NCBI GenBank assembly: GCA_947481575.1 | Contig: CANKGV010000008.1 | Location: 35,643 to 99,642, forward strand | Direction of reading: 5' to 3' | DNA: 64,000 nucleotides | Source: Alphaproteobacteria bacterium | GTDB taxonomy: Bacteria > Pseudomonadota > Alphaproteobacteria > UBA2966 > CAIVPW01 | In this document: in pieces, positions 54,723 to 64,000 of the stretch | Position numbering within the stretch: position 1 is the stretch's first letter | Layout of the letters: each line of letters opens with the position of its first letter | Translations under genes and position numbers: made by a program | The notes under the pieces: model-generated | What the model was told of the DNA's origin: nothing | The model's database searches: none | Seen by the model: only the letters and a program-made list of their open reading frames with translations

Positions 54723-55562
54723 TCAGGCCTTGCTCGGCGCGGGATTGACGGGACGGGACTGCTGTGTGCCGCCAAACAACCGCATTGCGCCATAGATCAG
54801 CACCAGCGTACCGACATAGAACGCCAGCTGGATGCCGGTGGGCCGGTCGTTGTAGCCGATCAGGATGTGCAGCAGAGCGCCGAGCCAACTGGACTGGCTG
54901 AGCACGGCGGAGGTGTCCCACACCTGATCCACCAACACGGGCAAAAGCCCCGCCTGCGTCAAATAGTCGGCACCGCTCGCCGCAAGACCCGAGGCGAGCA
55001 ACAGCACCAGCCACGACACGACTTGGAAGAACCGGCCGACTGGAATTGCGGCTAGGCCCGAGTAGAGAGCAAACCCGAGGATTGCTCCACCCGCCAGCCC
55101 GAGTGCCGCGCCGCCGATCAGCGCACTCCAACCCGATCCGCTGACCCCTAGGCTGTAGAGGAACAGAACGGTCTCCGACCCTTCGCGGAGCACAGCGAAC
55201 ATCGTGACCAGCGCGAGCGCGGATAGGGGCCGCGCGCCCACCTTTACGTCGTGCCCGGCCTTGCGCATCTGCGCCGTGAGTTCGCGGCCGTGGCCGGCCA
55301 TCCATACGTTGTGCCACGCCAGCATCGTCACGGCGGCGAACAGGACGCACGCGTTCAGTATCTCTTGGCCACGGCCCGCCACCGCATCGGCAATCGTTCC
55401 GGCGAAGGCCGCCAAGACGGCCGCACCGGCAACCCCCGCCGCCATGCCGCCCGCGATCCACCGGCCGCGACCCGTGACGCCGCGGGTTGCGCCCATCACG
55501 ATCGCGACGATCAGAGCCGCCTCGAGCGACTCGCGAAAAACAATGAGCGCGGAACCAAGCAT
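54723..55562 (-). CDS. FTR1/EfeU-family high-affinity iron permease
   Basis: MLGSALIVFRESLEAALIVAIV and VLREGSETVLFLYSLG, two REXXE-type motifs in a polytopic protein. Confidence 0.92.
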   Translation of the reverse strand: MLGSALIVFRESLEAALIVAIVMGATRGVTGRGRWIAGGMAAGVAGAAVLAAFAGTIADAVAGRGQEILNACVLFAAVTMLAWHNVWMAGHGRELTAQMRKAGHDVKVGARPLSALALVTMFAVLREGSETVLFLYSLGVSGSGWSALIGGAALGLAGGAILGFALYSGLAAIPVGRFFQVVSWLVLLLASGLAASGADYLTQAGLLPVLVDQVWDTSAVLSQSSWLGALLHILIGYNDRPTGIQLAFYVGTLVLIYGAMRLFGGTQQSRPVNPAPSKA

Positions 55563-55565
55563 GTT

Positions 55566-55910
55566 CTATTCCGCGACGATCTTGCCCTTGGCGGTATCGG
55601 GATTGTACTCGCCAATGAACTCGTATTCGCCCTTGGGCAGCGGGTTCAGGAACACGTTGCCCTTGGATTTTCCGGCGATGACCTTTTCACGGCGCAGCTT
55701 GGGGGAATCGAATTCCTCCGGCGCGGCATCGCGATTGTCGATGATCAACGTGACGCGCGTATTGGCAGGAATGCGCACCATCTCGGGTTCGAACTTGTGA
55801 TTCTGGATCACGATCGTGAACTCCGGATCGGCCGCGCGGGCGGGCGCCGACGTCAAAGCGAAGGCGGCGATCATAGCGGCGAAGGCAACCCGGTGCAGAG
55901 CAATACCCAC
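55566..55910 (-). CDS. Periplasmic cupredoxin-like (EfeO N-domain-like) protein
   Basis: Signal peptide, FTIVIQNHKFEPEMVRIPANTRVTLIIDNRDAAPEEFDSPKLRREKVIAGKSKGNVFLNPLPKGEYEFIGEYN; GTG 55910 preferred over the track start at 55952. Confidence 0.85.
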   Translation of the reverse strand: MGIALHRVAFAAMIAAFALTSAPARAADPEFTIVIQNHKFEPEMVRIPANTRVTLIIDNRDAAPEEFDSPKLRREKVIAGKSKGNVFLNPLPKGEYEFIGEYNPDTAKGKIVAE

Positions 55911-55934
55911 GGTGTGGTCCCACTGGCAAGAATA

Positions 55935-55953
55935 ATTGCGAACGGTTCTCAAT
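55935..55953. promoter_or_regulatory. Fur-box-like 19-bp operator upstream of the iron-uptake pair
   Basis: ATTGCGAA-CGG-TTCTCAAT, dyad with 7 of 8 positions symmetric. Confidence 0.5.
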
Positions 55954-56137
55954 ACTGACCAGGCATGTGATATTGCAAGTCATTACCATCTGCAAGGGGT
56001 GGCCGTGTGGCGATGGGCCGCTGCGAAATGGTCAGTGGAAAGGCTCGGTCTGCGCGCTCCGCGTGTGATTCACGTTGACAGGCGGGGGCTCGCGGGTATT
56101 CTCCGGCCGCTTCTCGAATCATCAGTAGGCAGTAAAC

Positions 56138-56638
56138 ATGTTCGCGGTCGTGCGCACCGGCGGCAAGCAATACAAGGTTTCTCCGGACGACGTGATCGTC
56201 GTGGAGAAGCTGCCGGGGGATTCCGGTTCGAGCATCCAGCTCGCCGATGTCCTCATGGTCAGTGACGGCACCACGACCGCCGTGGGCAAGCCCGTTATCT
56301 CCGGCGCGAAAGTCGCCGCGACCGTGGTCCATCAGGCTCACGCCGAAAAGATCATTGTTCTGAAGTTCAAGCGGCGTCACAAGTATCGCCGCACCGCCGG
56401 TCACCGCCAGGAAGTGACCGTGCTGCGCATCAGCGAGATTTCCGCACCGGGCATGGCGACCGCCAAAGGCGATGGCGTTGCCAAGCGTACCCCGCCGAAC
56501 AAGGCCGCGGCCGCCGGTGGCGAAGCTGCACCGAAGAAGCAAGCCGTTGGCGCGCTGGGCGTTTCCGCCGCCGACAAGGTTGCAGCCAAGACTGCGGCCA
56601 AAGCCAAGCCCAAGACCACCAAAGCCAAGAAGTCCTAG
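56138..56638 (+). CDS. rplU: Ribosomal protein L21 with Lys/Ala-rich C-terminal extension
   Basis: [30 protein letters not shown]...[27 protein letters not shown], then about 60 aa tail ending [18 protein letters not shown]. Confidence 0.97.
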   Translation: MFAVVRTGGKQYKVSPDDVIVVEKLPGDSGSSIQLADVLMVSDGTTTAVGKPVISGAKVAATVVHQAHAEKIIVLKFKRRHKYRRTAGHRQEVTVLRISEISAPGMATAKGDGVAKRTPPNKAAAAGGEAAPKKQAVGALGVSAADKVAAKTAAKAKPKTTKAKKS

Positions 56639-56653
56639 AGCAGAGATCCGGCC

Positions 56654-56917
56654 ATGGCCCACAAAAAAGCAGGCGGCAGCACTCGTAACGGTCGCGACTC
56701 TGAGGGCCGCCGTCTTGGCGTCAAGAAGTTCGGCGACCAGGCCGTGATCACTGGCAACATCATCGTCCGTCAGCGCGGCACCCAGTACCACGCTGGCGCC
56801 AACGTCGGGATGGGCCGCGACCACACGTTGTTCGCCGCACAAGATGGCCGCGTGAAGTATCACGAGGGCCGCAAGGGCCGGATGTACGTCTCGGTCGAAC
56901 TGGCCAAGACCGAGTAG
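56654..56917 (+). CDS. rpmA: Ribosomal protein L27
   Basis: [61 protein letters not shown]. Confidence 0.98.
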   Translation: MAHKKAGGSTRNGRDSEGRRLGVKKFGDQAVITGNIIVRQRGTQYHAGANVGMGRDHTLFAAQDGRVKYHEGRKGRMYVSVELAKTE

Positions 56918-56925
56918 TTTCGCCC

Positions 56926-56950
56926 TGTCCGCCGTTCGCGGCGGGCACCC
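56926..56950 (+). terminator. Candidate hairpin/attenuator between rpmA and obgE
   Basis: TGTCCGCCG-TTCG-CGGCGGGCA stem with TTCG loop, followed by CCCTTT only. Confidence 0.4.
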
Positions 56951-57013
56951 TTTAGAACAGGCGGTTGCGGACGCGGAGTTGAAGTCCAACTCCAGCGGAC
57001 GCATGTTGCGCCC

Positions 57014-58066
57014 ATGAAGTTCCTCGATCACGCCAAGGTTTACGTTCGCGCTGGCGACGGCGGCAGAGGCTCGATGAGCTTCCGCCGCGAGCGCAACCTT
57101 GAGTTCGGCGGCCCGAACGGCGGCAACGGCGGGCGCGGCGGGTCGGTCATCGCGATCGCGGTCGACAACCTCAACACGCTCATCGATTTCCGCTACCAGC
57201 AGCACTTCCGCGCCAAGAACGGCCGTCCCGGCGAGGGTCAGTTGCGCTCGGGTGCCGATGGCGAAGACATCGTGTTGCGGGTTCCCCCCGGCACCGAGTT
57301 CCTGGAAGCCGAAACCGAAGTCCCGATCGCCGAACTAACCGCTGTTGGGCAGACGTTGGTGCTTGCTCACGGCGGCGACGGCGGCATGGGCAACAACCAC
57401 TACAAGACCTCGACCAACCGCGCGCCGCGCAAGACCACGCCTGGGTTTCCCGGCGAAGAGCGCGTCATCGAGATCAAGCTGCGCCTGATCGCCGACGCTG
57501 GTCTGGTCGGCCTGCCCAATGCCGGCAAATCCACGTTCCTGGCTGCGGTTTCCGCGGCACGGCCGAAGATCGCCGACTATCCGTTCACCACGCTGATCCC
57601 GCAGTTGGGCGTGGTGGCGGCGGGTGAGCAGGAGTTCGTACTGGCGGATTTGCCCGGCCTGATTGAAGGCGCCCACGAAGGCATCGGCTTGGGCGATCAG
57701 TTTTTGGCGCACGTGGAGCGTTGCCGGGTACTGCTGCATCTGGTCGACGTCACGCAGGACGATCCGGTGAAGGCGTGGCGCACGATCCGCAAGGAGCTCA
57801 AGGCGTACGGCCACGGCCTCGGCGAAAAGCACGAGATCGTCGGCTTGAGCAAGTGCGACGCGATGACCAAGGAGGAGTACACCGCGATCGCGAAAAAGCT
57901 CGCCAAGGCAACGAAGGGTGAGGTGTTTGTCCTTTCGTCGCAGAGCGGGTTGGGCATCCAAGAGGTGACGTTCCGGCTTGCACGGGAAGTGACAGGTGTC
58001 CCGGCTTCCGGCGAAAGTGAACAAGACGGTGCGCCAGCCAAAACGACCGAGGGCTGGCAACCGTGA
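57014..58066 (+). CDS. obgE: GTPase ObgE/CgtA
   Basis: [28 protein letters not shown]-like N-term; [39 protein letters not shown]. Confidence 0.97.
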   Translation: MKFLDHAKVYVRAGDGGRGSMSFRRERNLEFGGPNGGNGGRGGSVIAIAVDNLNTLIDFRYQQHFRAKNGRPGEGQLRSGADGEDIVLRVPPGTEFLEAETEVPIAELTAVGQTLVLAHGGDGGMGNNHYKTSTNRAPRKTTPGFPGEERVIEIKLRLIADAGLVGLPNAGKSTFLAAVSAARPKIADYPFTTLIPQLGVVAAGEQEFVLADLPGLIEGAHEGIGLGDQFLAHVERCRVLLHLVDVTQDDPVKAWRTIRKELKAYGHGLGEKHEIVGLSKCDAMTKEEYTAIAKKLAKATKGEVFVLSSQSGLGIQEVTFRLAREVTGVPASGESEQDGAPAKTTEGWQP

Positions 58067-59202
58067 GTAGCCGGCTGCAGAGCTCGAAACGGCTGGTAAT
58101 CAAGGTCGGTTCGGCTCTGCTGGTGGAAAGCGCCGGACGGCTGCGCACGCAGTGGTTGCAGGCGCTGGCGGACGACGTGGCACGGTGCCGGACGCGCGGA
58201 CAGGATGTGGTGCTGGTCTCGTCCGGCGCGATCGCCCTGGGACGCAGGATCCTCAAACTTCCCCAGGGCCCCCTGCCCCTGGAGCAAAAACAAGCAGCAG
58301 CGGCGGCCGGACAGATCCGCCTGAGCGCGGCGTACCAGGAAGTGCTGGGCAAACACGAGATTTCCGCGGCCCAAGTGCTGCTGACCGGCGACGACACGGA
58401 ATCGCGGCGGCGCTACCTGAACGCGCGCAACACGCTCAGCACGCTGCTGGAATTGGGCGCGGTGCCGGTCATCAACGAAAACGACACGGTCGCCACCGAG
58501 GAAATCCGCTACGGCGACAACGACCGCTTAGCGGCGCGGGTGGCGCAGATGGTGAGCGCCGATTGCCTGGTGCTGCTTTCGGATGTGGACGGGCTGTATA
58601 CCGCCGACCCCTCGCGCAACCCGGACGCCCGATGGCTACCGGAAGTGCGCGAAATCACGCCGGAAATCGAAGGCTACGCCGGGGTTTCGGGCACCGACAT
58701 GGGCTCGGGCGGCATGGTCACGAAGCTGCTAGCGGCGCGCTATGCGATGGCGGCGGGGTGCCAGACACTGCTGACGCTGGGGAAGCCTAGGGATTCCGAC
58801 GGCGGGCCGCTGGCGGCCGTGGAGGCGGGTGCGCGCGGGACGTGGTTCGTGCCGGGGGCCAATCCGCGCACGGCGCGCAAGAACTGGATCGCCAGCGGAA
58901 TCCCGCCGCAGGGGTCGCTGACCCTGGACGCGGGCGCCCTGGGGGCACTGGCCAAGGGCAAGAGCCTGCTGCCGGCGGGCGTGGCGGCGGTGGCGGGCGA
59001 GTTCCAGCGCGGCGACGCGGTGGTGCTGCGCGACGGTGCAGGACGCGAGATCGGCCGCGGGCTTTCGGCCTATTCGGCGGCGGAAGCGCGCGCGATCGCC
59101 GGGCACAAGAGCGGTGAAATCGAAGGTTTGCTCGGCTATCGTGGCCGCGACGAGATGGTCCATCGCGACGATTTAGTGCTGAACGAAGGCGTAGGGGCGT
59201 GA
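58063..59202 (+). CDS. proB: Glutamate 5-kinase with PUA domain
   Basis: [69 protein letters not shown]. Confidence 0.96.
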   Translation: MSSRLQSSKRLVIKVGSALLVESAGRLRTQWLQALADDVARCRTRGQDVVLVSSGAIALGRRILKLPQGPLPLEQKQAAAAAGQIRLSAAYQEVLGKHEISAAQVLLTGDDTESRRRYLNARNTLSTLLELGAVPVINENDTVATEEIRYGDNDRLAARVAQMVSADCLVLLSDVDGLYTADPSRNPDARWLPEVREITPEIEGYAGVSGTDMGSGGMVTKLLAARYAMAAGCQTLLTLGKPRDSDGGPLAAVEAGARGTWFVPGANPRTARKNWIASGIPPQGSLTLDAGALGALAKGKSLLPAGVAAVAGEFQRGDAVVLRDGAGREIGRGLSAYSAAEARAIAGHKSGEIEGLLGYRGRDEMVHRDDLVLNEGVGA

Positions 59203-60476
59203 CCGCACAAACGACGACGCAAGACGTGCGCGCCCTGATGCACGGGATCGGCAAGACCGCGCGTGCGGCGGCGCTGCAGATGGCGCAGGCCAGCACCTAT
59301 GCCAAGAACAAGGCGTTGACGGCGGCGGCGGACCGGATCGAGGCGCAAACCCCGGCGATTCTGGCGGCCAACCAGCGCGACATGGATGACGCGCGGAGCG
59401 GCCAGATGGCCAATGCGCTGGTGGACCGGCTGATGCTGGATGAAAAGCGCGTGGCGGGCGTGGCCCGGGGCTTGCGCGAGGTTGCCGAACTGACCGATCC
59501 GGTGGGCGAAGTGATGGCGATGTGGCAGCGCCCCAACGGCCTGCAGATCAATCGCGTGCGGGTGCCGCTGGGCGTGATCGGCGTGATCTATGAATCGCGG
59601 CCCAACGTAACGGCCGACGCGGGCGCGCTGTGCCTAAAGGCCGGCAACCCGGTGATTTTGCGCGGCGGATCGGAGAGCTTTCATTCTTCGACCGCGCTGT
59701 TCGAGTGCCTGCAATTCGGCATGCGCGCGGCGGGGCTGCCGGACGGCGCGATGCAGATGGTGCCGACGCGCGACCGCGCGGCGGTGGGCGAGATGCTGAC
59801 CATGACCGAATTCATCGACGTGATCGTGCCGCGCGGCGGCCGGTCGCTGGTGGAACGGGTGCAGCGCGAAGCGCGCGTGCCGGTGTTCGCGCACCTGGAA
59901 GGCATCTGCCACACGTATATCCATTCCGCGGCGGACGCCGAGATGGCCAAGGCGATCACGCTGAACGCCAAGATGCGCCGCACCGGCGTGTGCGGCGCCA
60001 CCGAAACGCTGCTGGTGGACCGCGTTGTCAGCCACTCGCATCTGCCTGCCATTCTGGATGCGCTGGCCAAGGCCGGGTGCGAACTGCGCGGCGACGCCGC
60101 GACCCAAGCCTTGGACAAGCGCGTGGTTCCGGCCACCGAGCAGGATTGGCGCACCGAATACCTGGACGCGATTTTGGCGGTGCGGGTGGTGGACGACATG
60201 GACGCGGCAATCGCCCACATCAACACGCATGGTTCGCACCACACCGACTGCATCGTGACGCGCGACACCCAGGCGGCCGAGCAATTCATGGCCGAGGTGG
60301 ACAGCGCCATCGTGCTGCACAACGCATCGACCCAGTTCGCCGACGGCGGCGAGTTCGGCATGGGCGCCGAGATCGGCATTTCCACCGGACGCCTGCACGC
60401 GCGCGGGCCGGTAGGGGTGGAGCAGCTCACCACGTACAAGTATGTGGTGCGCGGTTCCGGCCAACTGCGGCCGTGA
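59199..60476 (+). CDS. proA: Gamma-glutamyl phosphate reductase
   Basis: [87 protein letters not shown]. Confidence 0.97.
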   Translation: MTAQTTTQDVRALMHGIGKTARAAALQMAQASTYAKNKALTAAADRIEAQTPAILAANQRDMDDARSGQMANALVDRLMLDEKRVAGVARGLREVAELTDPVGEVMAMWQRPNGLQINRVRVPLGVIGVIYESRPNVTADAGALCLKAGNPVILRGGSESFHSSTALFECLQFGMRAAGLPDGAMQMVPTRDRAAVGEMLTMTEFIDVIVPRGGRSLVERVQREARVPVFAHLEGICHTYIHSAADAEMAKAITLNAKMRRTGVCGATETLLVDRVVSHSHLPAILDALAKAGCELRGDAATQALDKRVVPATEQDWRTEYLDAILAVRVVDDMDAAIAHINTHGSHHTDCIVTRDTQAAEQFMAEVDSAIVLHNASTQFADGGEFGMGAEIGISTGRLHARGPVGVEQLTTYKYVVRGSGQLRP

Positions 60477-60480
60477 CCTC

Positions 60481-61137
60481 TTGAACCAAACCGCACCGAC
60501 GCGGGCGAAACGGGTGGGGCTGCTGGGCGGGTCGTATAACCCCGCGCATTCCGGCCACCTGCACATCAGCCAACTGGCGCTGGAGCTGTTGCACCTCGAC
60601 GAGGTGTGGTGGCTGGTTTCGCCGCAGAATCCGCTGAAACCAAGCGACGGCATGGCGCCGCTGCCCGTGCGCGTGGCCCAAGCCCGCGCGCTGGCGGCTC
60701 CGGAGCCGCGGGTAAGCGTAAGCGACATCGAGACGGAACTCGGCACGCGCTTTACGGTGGATACGCTGCGCGCGCTGAAGGAGCGCTTTCCCGGCACCCG
60801 GTTTGTGTGGGTCATGGGGGCCGACAATCTGGCGGAACTGCACCGCTGGAAGGACTGGCCGATGATCTTTGAATCCGTGCCGGTTGCCGTGTTCGACCGG
60901 CCTACCTATTCTTTCCCTGCGCTTCAGGCGACCGCCGCGCAACGTTTTGCGTCGGCGCGCGTGGAGCGCGACCGTGCCGGCGAGCTTGCCGACTTGGACC
61001 CGCCCGCATGGGTATTCTTATGGAGCGCCTTTGACCCAGCCTCAGCGACCGCGATCCGCGAACAAACCGTCCACGACCAAACGCAGCACGGCGGCGAGCA
61101 AGCCGGCAGCGGGCAAGGCGGCAAAGTTGAAGCCTAA
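60481..61137 (+). CDS. nadD: Nicotinate-nucleotide adenylyltransferase
   Basis: VGLLGGSYNPAHSGHLHISQLALELLHLDEVWWLVSPQNPLK; VWVMGADNLAELHRWKDW; TTG start at 60481; C-terminus overlaps rsfS. Confidence 0.93.
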   Translation: MNQTAPTRAKRVGLLGGSYNPAHSGHLHISQLALELLHLDEVWWLVSPQNPLKPSDGMAPLPVRVAQARALAAPEPRVSVSDIETELGTRFTVDTLRALKERFPGTRFVWVMGADNLAELHRWKDWPMIFESVPVAVFDRPTYSFPALQATAAQRFASARVERDRAGELADLDPPAWVFLWSAFDPASATAIREQTVHDQTQHGGEQAGSGQGGKVEA

Positions 61138-62098
61138 GAAGAAGGCCCCCGCTGTGGCGGCGAAGGCCGCCAAGGCGGTGAAGCGCCCGGCCCCGAAGAA
61201 AGCCCCGGCGAAGAAACCGGTGAAGGCCGCCAAACCGAAGGCAGCGCCCGCGCGCGCCAAGGCGAAAGCGGCGAAGGTTGCGCCGAAGAAGCCGGTGAAG
61301 CGCGTTGCGGTGAAGGCCGCGCAGCCCAAGACCAAGCTCAAGAAGGCGGCGGCGCCCAAAGCCAAAGTTGCAGTGAAGGCGAAGCCGGCCGCGAAGAAGG
61401 CCGCGCCCAAGGCGAAGGCCAAGAAGGTCATCGTCAAGGCGATCATCGTCCGCAAGGCCGCCGCGGCGAAGGCGAAGCCCAAGACAGTGCCGCCGAAAAA
61501 GGCCGTGAAGGCCGCTGCTCCGAAGGCGAAACCGATCAAGGCCGCCGCGCCGAAGGCGCGGGCGGCGAAGCCGGTTGGGCCGAAGGCCGCGCCGGTGGCA
61601 AAGCTAACGCTGGCCCCCGCCCCGGCCGCGCGAGTCCCGCTGATCGCACCGCTGCCGAAGCCGATGCAGGCGAAGGCTCCCGCTCCGAAGGCCGCGCTGC
61701 CGAAAGCTCCGGCGGCAAAGGCCCCCAGCGGCGCCGCGCCGAAGCCCAGCAAGGTGCTGCTCGACCTGATCCTGAAGGTGCTGGACGACAACCAGGCTGT
61801 GGACGTGATGACCATCGACCTGGCCGGCAAAAGCTCGGTCGCCGATTACATGGTGGTGGCCTCGGGCCGCTCGACGCGCCAAGTGGGCGCCATGGCTGAC
61901 TATGTCGCACGGGCGGTGAAGTCCGGCGGGTTCGGCCGCGCGCCGATGGAAGGCGCGGAGCGCTGCGACTGGGTGCTGATCGACGCCGGCGACGTGATCG
62001 TTCACCTGTTCCGCCCGGAAGTGCGCGAGTTCTACAACTTGGAAAAGATGTGGGACGCGGACTTGCCCGAAAGCAGTGGCGGGATGTCGGCGCGGTAG
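61031..62098 (+). CDS. rsfS: Ribosomal silencing factor RsfS with about 240-aa histone-H1-like Lys/Ala/Pro N-terminal extension
   Basis: TTG 61031 gives (M)TQPQRPRSANKPSTTKRSTAASKPAAGKAAKLKPKKKAP...; C-terminal VLDDNQAVDVMTIDLAGKSSVADYMVVASGRSTRQVGAMADYVARAVKSGG...WVLIDAGDVIVHLFRPEVREFYNLEKMW. Confidence 0.9.
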   Translation: MTQPQRPRSANKPSTTKRSTAASKPAAGKAAKLKPKKKAPAVAAKAAKAVKRPAPKKAPAKKPVKAAKPKAAPARAKAKAAKVAPKKPVKRVAVKAAQPKTKLKKAAAPKAKVAVKAKPAAKKAAPKAKAKKVIVKAIIVRKAAAAKAKPKTVPPKKAVKAAAPKAKPIKAAAPKARAAKPVGPKAAPVAKLTLAPAPAARVPLIAPLPKPMQAKAPAPKAALPKAPAAKAPSGAAPKPSKVLLDLILKVLDDNQAVDVMTIDLAGKSSVADYMVVASGRSTRQVGAMADYVARAVKSGGFGRAPMEGAERCDWVLIDAGDVIVHLFRPEVREFYNLEKMWDADLPESSGGMSAR

Positions 62099-62126
62099 CG
62101 GCCGCAACCCAAACCTGAACTACCGG

Positions 62127-62159
62127 AGCGCGCCCCTTGTGGCGCGCTTCGTCGTTTTT
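62127..62159 (+). terminator. Rho-independent terminator downstream of rsfS
   Basis: AGCGCGCC-CCTTGT-GGCGCGCT then TCGTCGTTTTT. Confidence 0.75.
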
Positions 62160-62369
62160 GGGACTCGTCCCGAAAAGAAGGCGTGGATGGCCGGAACAAG
62201 TCCGGCCATGACGGTTTCGATGCGGTGGTGACCCGCAACTTCGGTGCCGTTAGTCGTGCATGGGGGCATCGCATGCCGCGGATCGCGCGGCGCCCAACGG
62301 CTCTCCCCCCGAGACGACCAGGCCGGGAGTACAATTGAGGTCCGTGCAGCAGCGGAGGGAGTGACGGCG

Positions 62370-62678
62370 ATGCGGGTGGTGGCGTTCGGACTGGGGACGC
62401 TGGCGTTCGCGCTGGCGGCGTGCGCGCAGACTCAGTGGGTGAAGGTGCGCGCGACGGAGGCGGAGTTGGTGGCGGACCGGACGGCGTGCGACACCCAGGC
62501 GGCCGCGGAATTTCCGGTGTCGATGCAGTGGATCGTGACCTTAGGCACCGCCAACGTGGGCGGGTTGATGGTCGGGTTCCCGATCTTCACCCGGACTGAC
62601 GAGAACGCGGGAAAGCGCGCCCAGGGGATGGCGGACTGCATGACCGCGCGCGGGTGGACCCGGGGCCCGGCACCGTGA
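62370..62678 (+). CDS. Small lipoprotein of unknown function
   Basis: MRVVAFGLGTLAFALAACAQ lipobox, 102 aa; GGAGGGAG upstream. Confidence 0.65.
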   Translation: MRVVAFGLGTLAFALAACAQTQWVKVRATEAELVADRTACDTQAAAEFPVSMQWIVTLGTANVGGLMVGFPIFTRTDENAGKRAQGMADCMTARGWTRGPAP

Positions 62679-63074
62679 CGCACGACAGTATTTGCGGTTG
62701 ACCGCGCCGTAATTCGGACACGATTCACTGTGGGTGGCTTGTGCAATATTGCACGCCGCTGAGTAACCGTTCGGTGCCAGAGTCCACCATTATTTGGCCC
62801 GTTGCATTGCAATGAGCGTGCGGCGGCCCATCTGTAAGACACGCCGCCTAACCCAGATTGATTCAGACCACGGCGCCCGACATCGCACGTTCGCGATGCT
62901 GGCGACGCGCGGGCGCGCTGCGTACTTGGCGCGCCCGCGGTTTCCTTTGGTCCTGGACCCACCGCGACCGAAGTGACCATCATGACGGCTACCGCACCGC
63001 GTTCGACCGCGAACGGGTCCGGCAACGCCTGGATGTCCAGCGCGCTGTTCTAGCCTTCGGCCAAGGAGCAGCCC

Positions 63075-63341
63075 GTGGACGATGTCCGCAGCACCAGCAC
63101 GACCATCCACTTTTCCCACCCGTTCACGATCCGGACGATCGAAGGCACGCACCCGGCCGGCGACTACACGGTGGTGACCGAAGACGCGCCGATCGAGGGC
63201 GTGACGCTGAGCGCGTACCGGCGGCTGGCGACGTTTGTCGAAGTGCCGTCGATGATTTCGCGCAGCATCCGCGAACTGGTGCCGGTGGCCCAAGCTGACC
63301 TGGACGACGCGCTGCTGCGCGACCGGCACGAGCGCCGGTAG
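63075..63341 (+). CDS. Conserved-looking 88-aa protein of unknown function
   Basis: GTG start; STTIHFSHPFTIRTIEGTHPAGDYTVVTEDAPIEGVTLSAYRRLATFVEV; adjacent to the next lipoprotein gene. Confidence 0.55.
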   Translation: MDDVRSTSTTIHFSHPFTIRTIEGTHPAGDYTVVTEDAPIEGVTLSAYRRLATFVEVPSMISRSIRELVPVAQADLDDALLRDRHERR

Positions 63342-63343
63342 CC

Positions 63344-63640
63344 ATGCGGCGGGCGCCGCCAGCGATCGGGCGGTGCGCGGCGATCGTGTTGCTGCTGCCG
63401 CTGGGCGGCTGCATCGAGGATCAGGTGCAACAAGTTGCGATGTGCGAGGCCGGGGGCGTTGCCGCGGAGGCGACGCTCGACGACACCATGCGCGGCTGTA
63501 TGGCCAACAACGGGTATGAGTGGTACCTGGCGGACCCGCGGTGCGGCACGAGCGACCGTATGAGCCGCAATCCATTTTGCTATCAGCCGAGCGGACGGAT
63601 CGCGCGGTATCTGTATCAGGTGCAGCGCTCGAACGAGTGA
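63344..63640 (+). CDS. Small lipoprotein of unknown function
   Basis: MRRAPPAIGRCAAIVLLLPLGGCIED lipobox; multiple Cys. Confidence 0.6.
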   Translation: MRRAPPAIGRCAAIVLLLPLGGCIEDQVQQVAMCEAGGVAAEATLDDTMRGCMANNGYEWYLADPRCGTSDRMSRNPFCYQPSGRIARYLYQVQRSNE

Positions 63641-63718
63641 GGTTGCTCCATCCCGTGCGTCATGCGCGGGCTTGGCCCGCGTATCCACGACTTCCGGGTG
63701 GCAGCTAGAGGATAGCCG

Positions 63719-64000
63719 TCACTTCACCGGAACCTTCAACTCATCGCCGACTTCGATCTTTTCCGGAACCAGGGTTGGGTTCAGGCGCTGGAGACCTGCG
63801 ACCGACAGGCCGTATTGGCGGGCGATGCTGAAGGTGGTTTCGCCGCGCTGGACGACGTGGATGCCCGCGCGGGTCTGGCCGGCAGGTGCAGGCGGCACGA
63901 CGGCGGCGGGCGGGCGCGGTGCCGGGGTGGCGGCAACAGCCGGTGCGGGCGTCGCGGGGGCCGCGCGCGGTGCCGGTGGGGGCGTGGCGGCGGCCGGCGC
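63719..64000 (-). CDS. C-terminal part of a LysM-domain protein running off the right edge
   Basis: Reverse-strand translation ...APAGQTRAGIHVVQRGETTFSIARQYGLSVAGLQRLNPTLVPEKIEVGDELKVPVK*; Pro/Ala linker before it; not in the ORF track. Confidence 0.85.
   Translation of the reverse strand, partial: APAAATPPPAPRAAPATPAPAVAATPAPRPPAAVVPPAPAGQTRAGIHVVQRGETTFSIARQYGLSVAGLQRLNPTLVPEKIEVGDELKVPVK

Noticed and set aside
62794-62976. 60-aa ORF between the two small lipoprotein regions
   Set aside because: No domain, Arg-rich, no convincing ribosome-binding site; likely noncoding.
1-64000. CRISPR arrays, rRNA, tRNA, transposons, prophage
   Set aside because: No regularly spaced direct repeats, no recognisable tRNA/rRNA sequence, no transposase/integrase or phage structural proteins seen; a tRNAscan/Infernal run would be the definitive check.

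Overview
High-GC window with alphaproteobacterial gene order, densely coding on both strands. No rRNA, tRNA, CRISPR array or transposase was recognised by eye. Main blocks: (1) about 0-20.7 kb, a surface-glycan/exopolysaccharide locus with several GT4 glycosyltransferases, one GT2, a sulfotransferase, two glutamine-dependent asparagine-synthase-like amidotransferases, two NodU/CmcH-type carbamoyltransferases, a Wzz-like protein and polytopic membrane proteins. The second carbamoyltransferase sits beside an SxtJ-family protein and a 51-aa DUF5989-like ORF that is missing from the supplied ORF track. (2) About 20.7-38.5 kb, an accessory block: two pentapeptide-repeat proteins around a NasT-like receiver lacking its ANTAR domain and a TPR protein, a secreted protein of unknown family, a cytochrome c, a Sel1-like protein, then a seven-gene minus-strand run (PQQ dehydrogenase, sensor-like protein without output domain, two membrane-fused spermidine-synthase-like proteins, two double SNase-like proteins, a NosR-like FMN/Fe-S membrane protein). 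(3) About 38.6-47.4 kb, TldE/PmbA with a histone-H1-like N-terminal tail, CysQ-like phosphatase, MsbA-like ABC exporter, DUF374 acyltransferase, LpxK, LpxL-like acyltransferase and a phytoene-desaturase-like oxidoreductase. (4) About 47.4-55.9 kb, AllA-like lyase, a paralog of the secreted family, a Crp/Fnr regulator flanked by two homologous 52-54 aa proteins, an ABC exporter, an aldo/keto reductase and an FTR1/cupredoxin iron-uptake pair. (5) About 56.1-62.1 kb, rplU-rpmA-obgE-proB-proA-nadD-rsfS, with Lys/Ala-rich tails on L21 and RsfS. The window ends in a LysM protein running off the right edge. All identifications come from reading translations; no database search was run.
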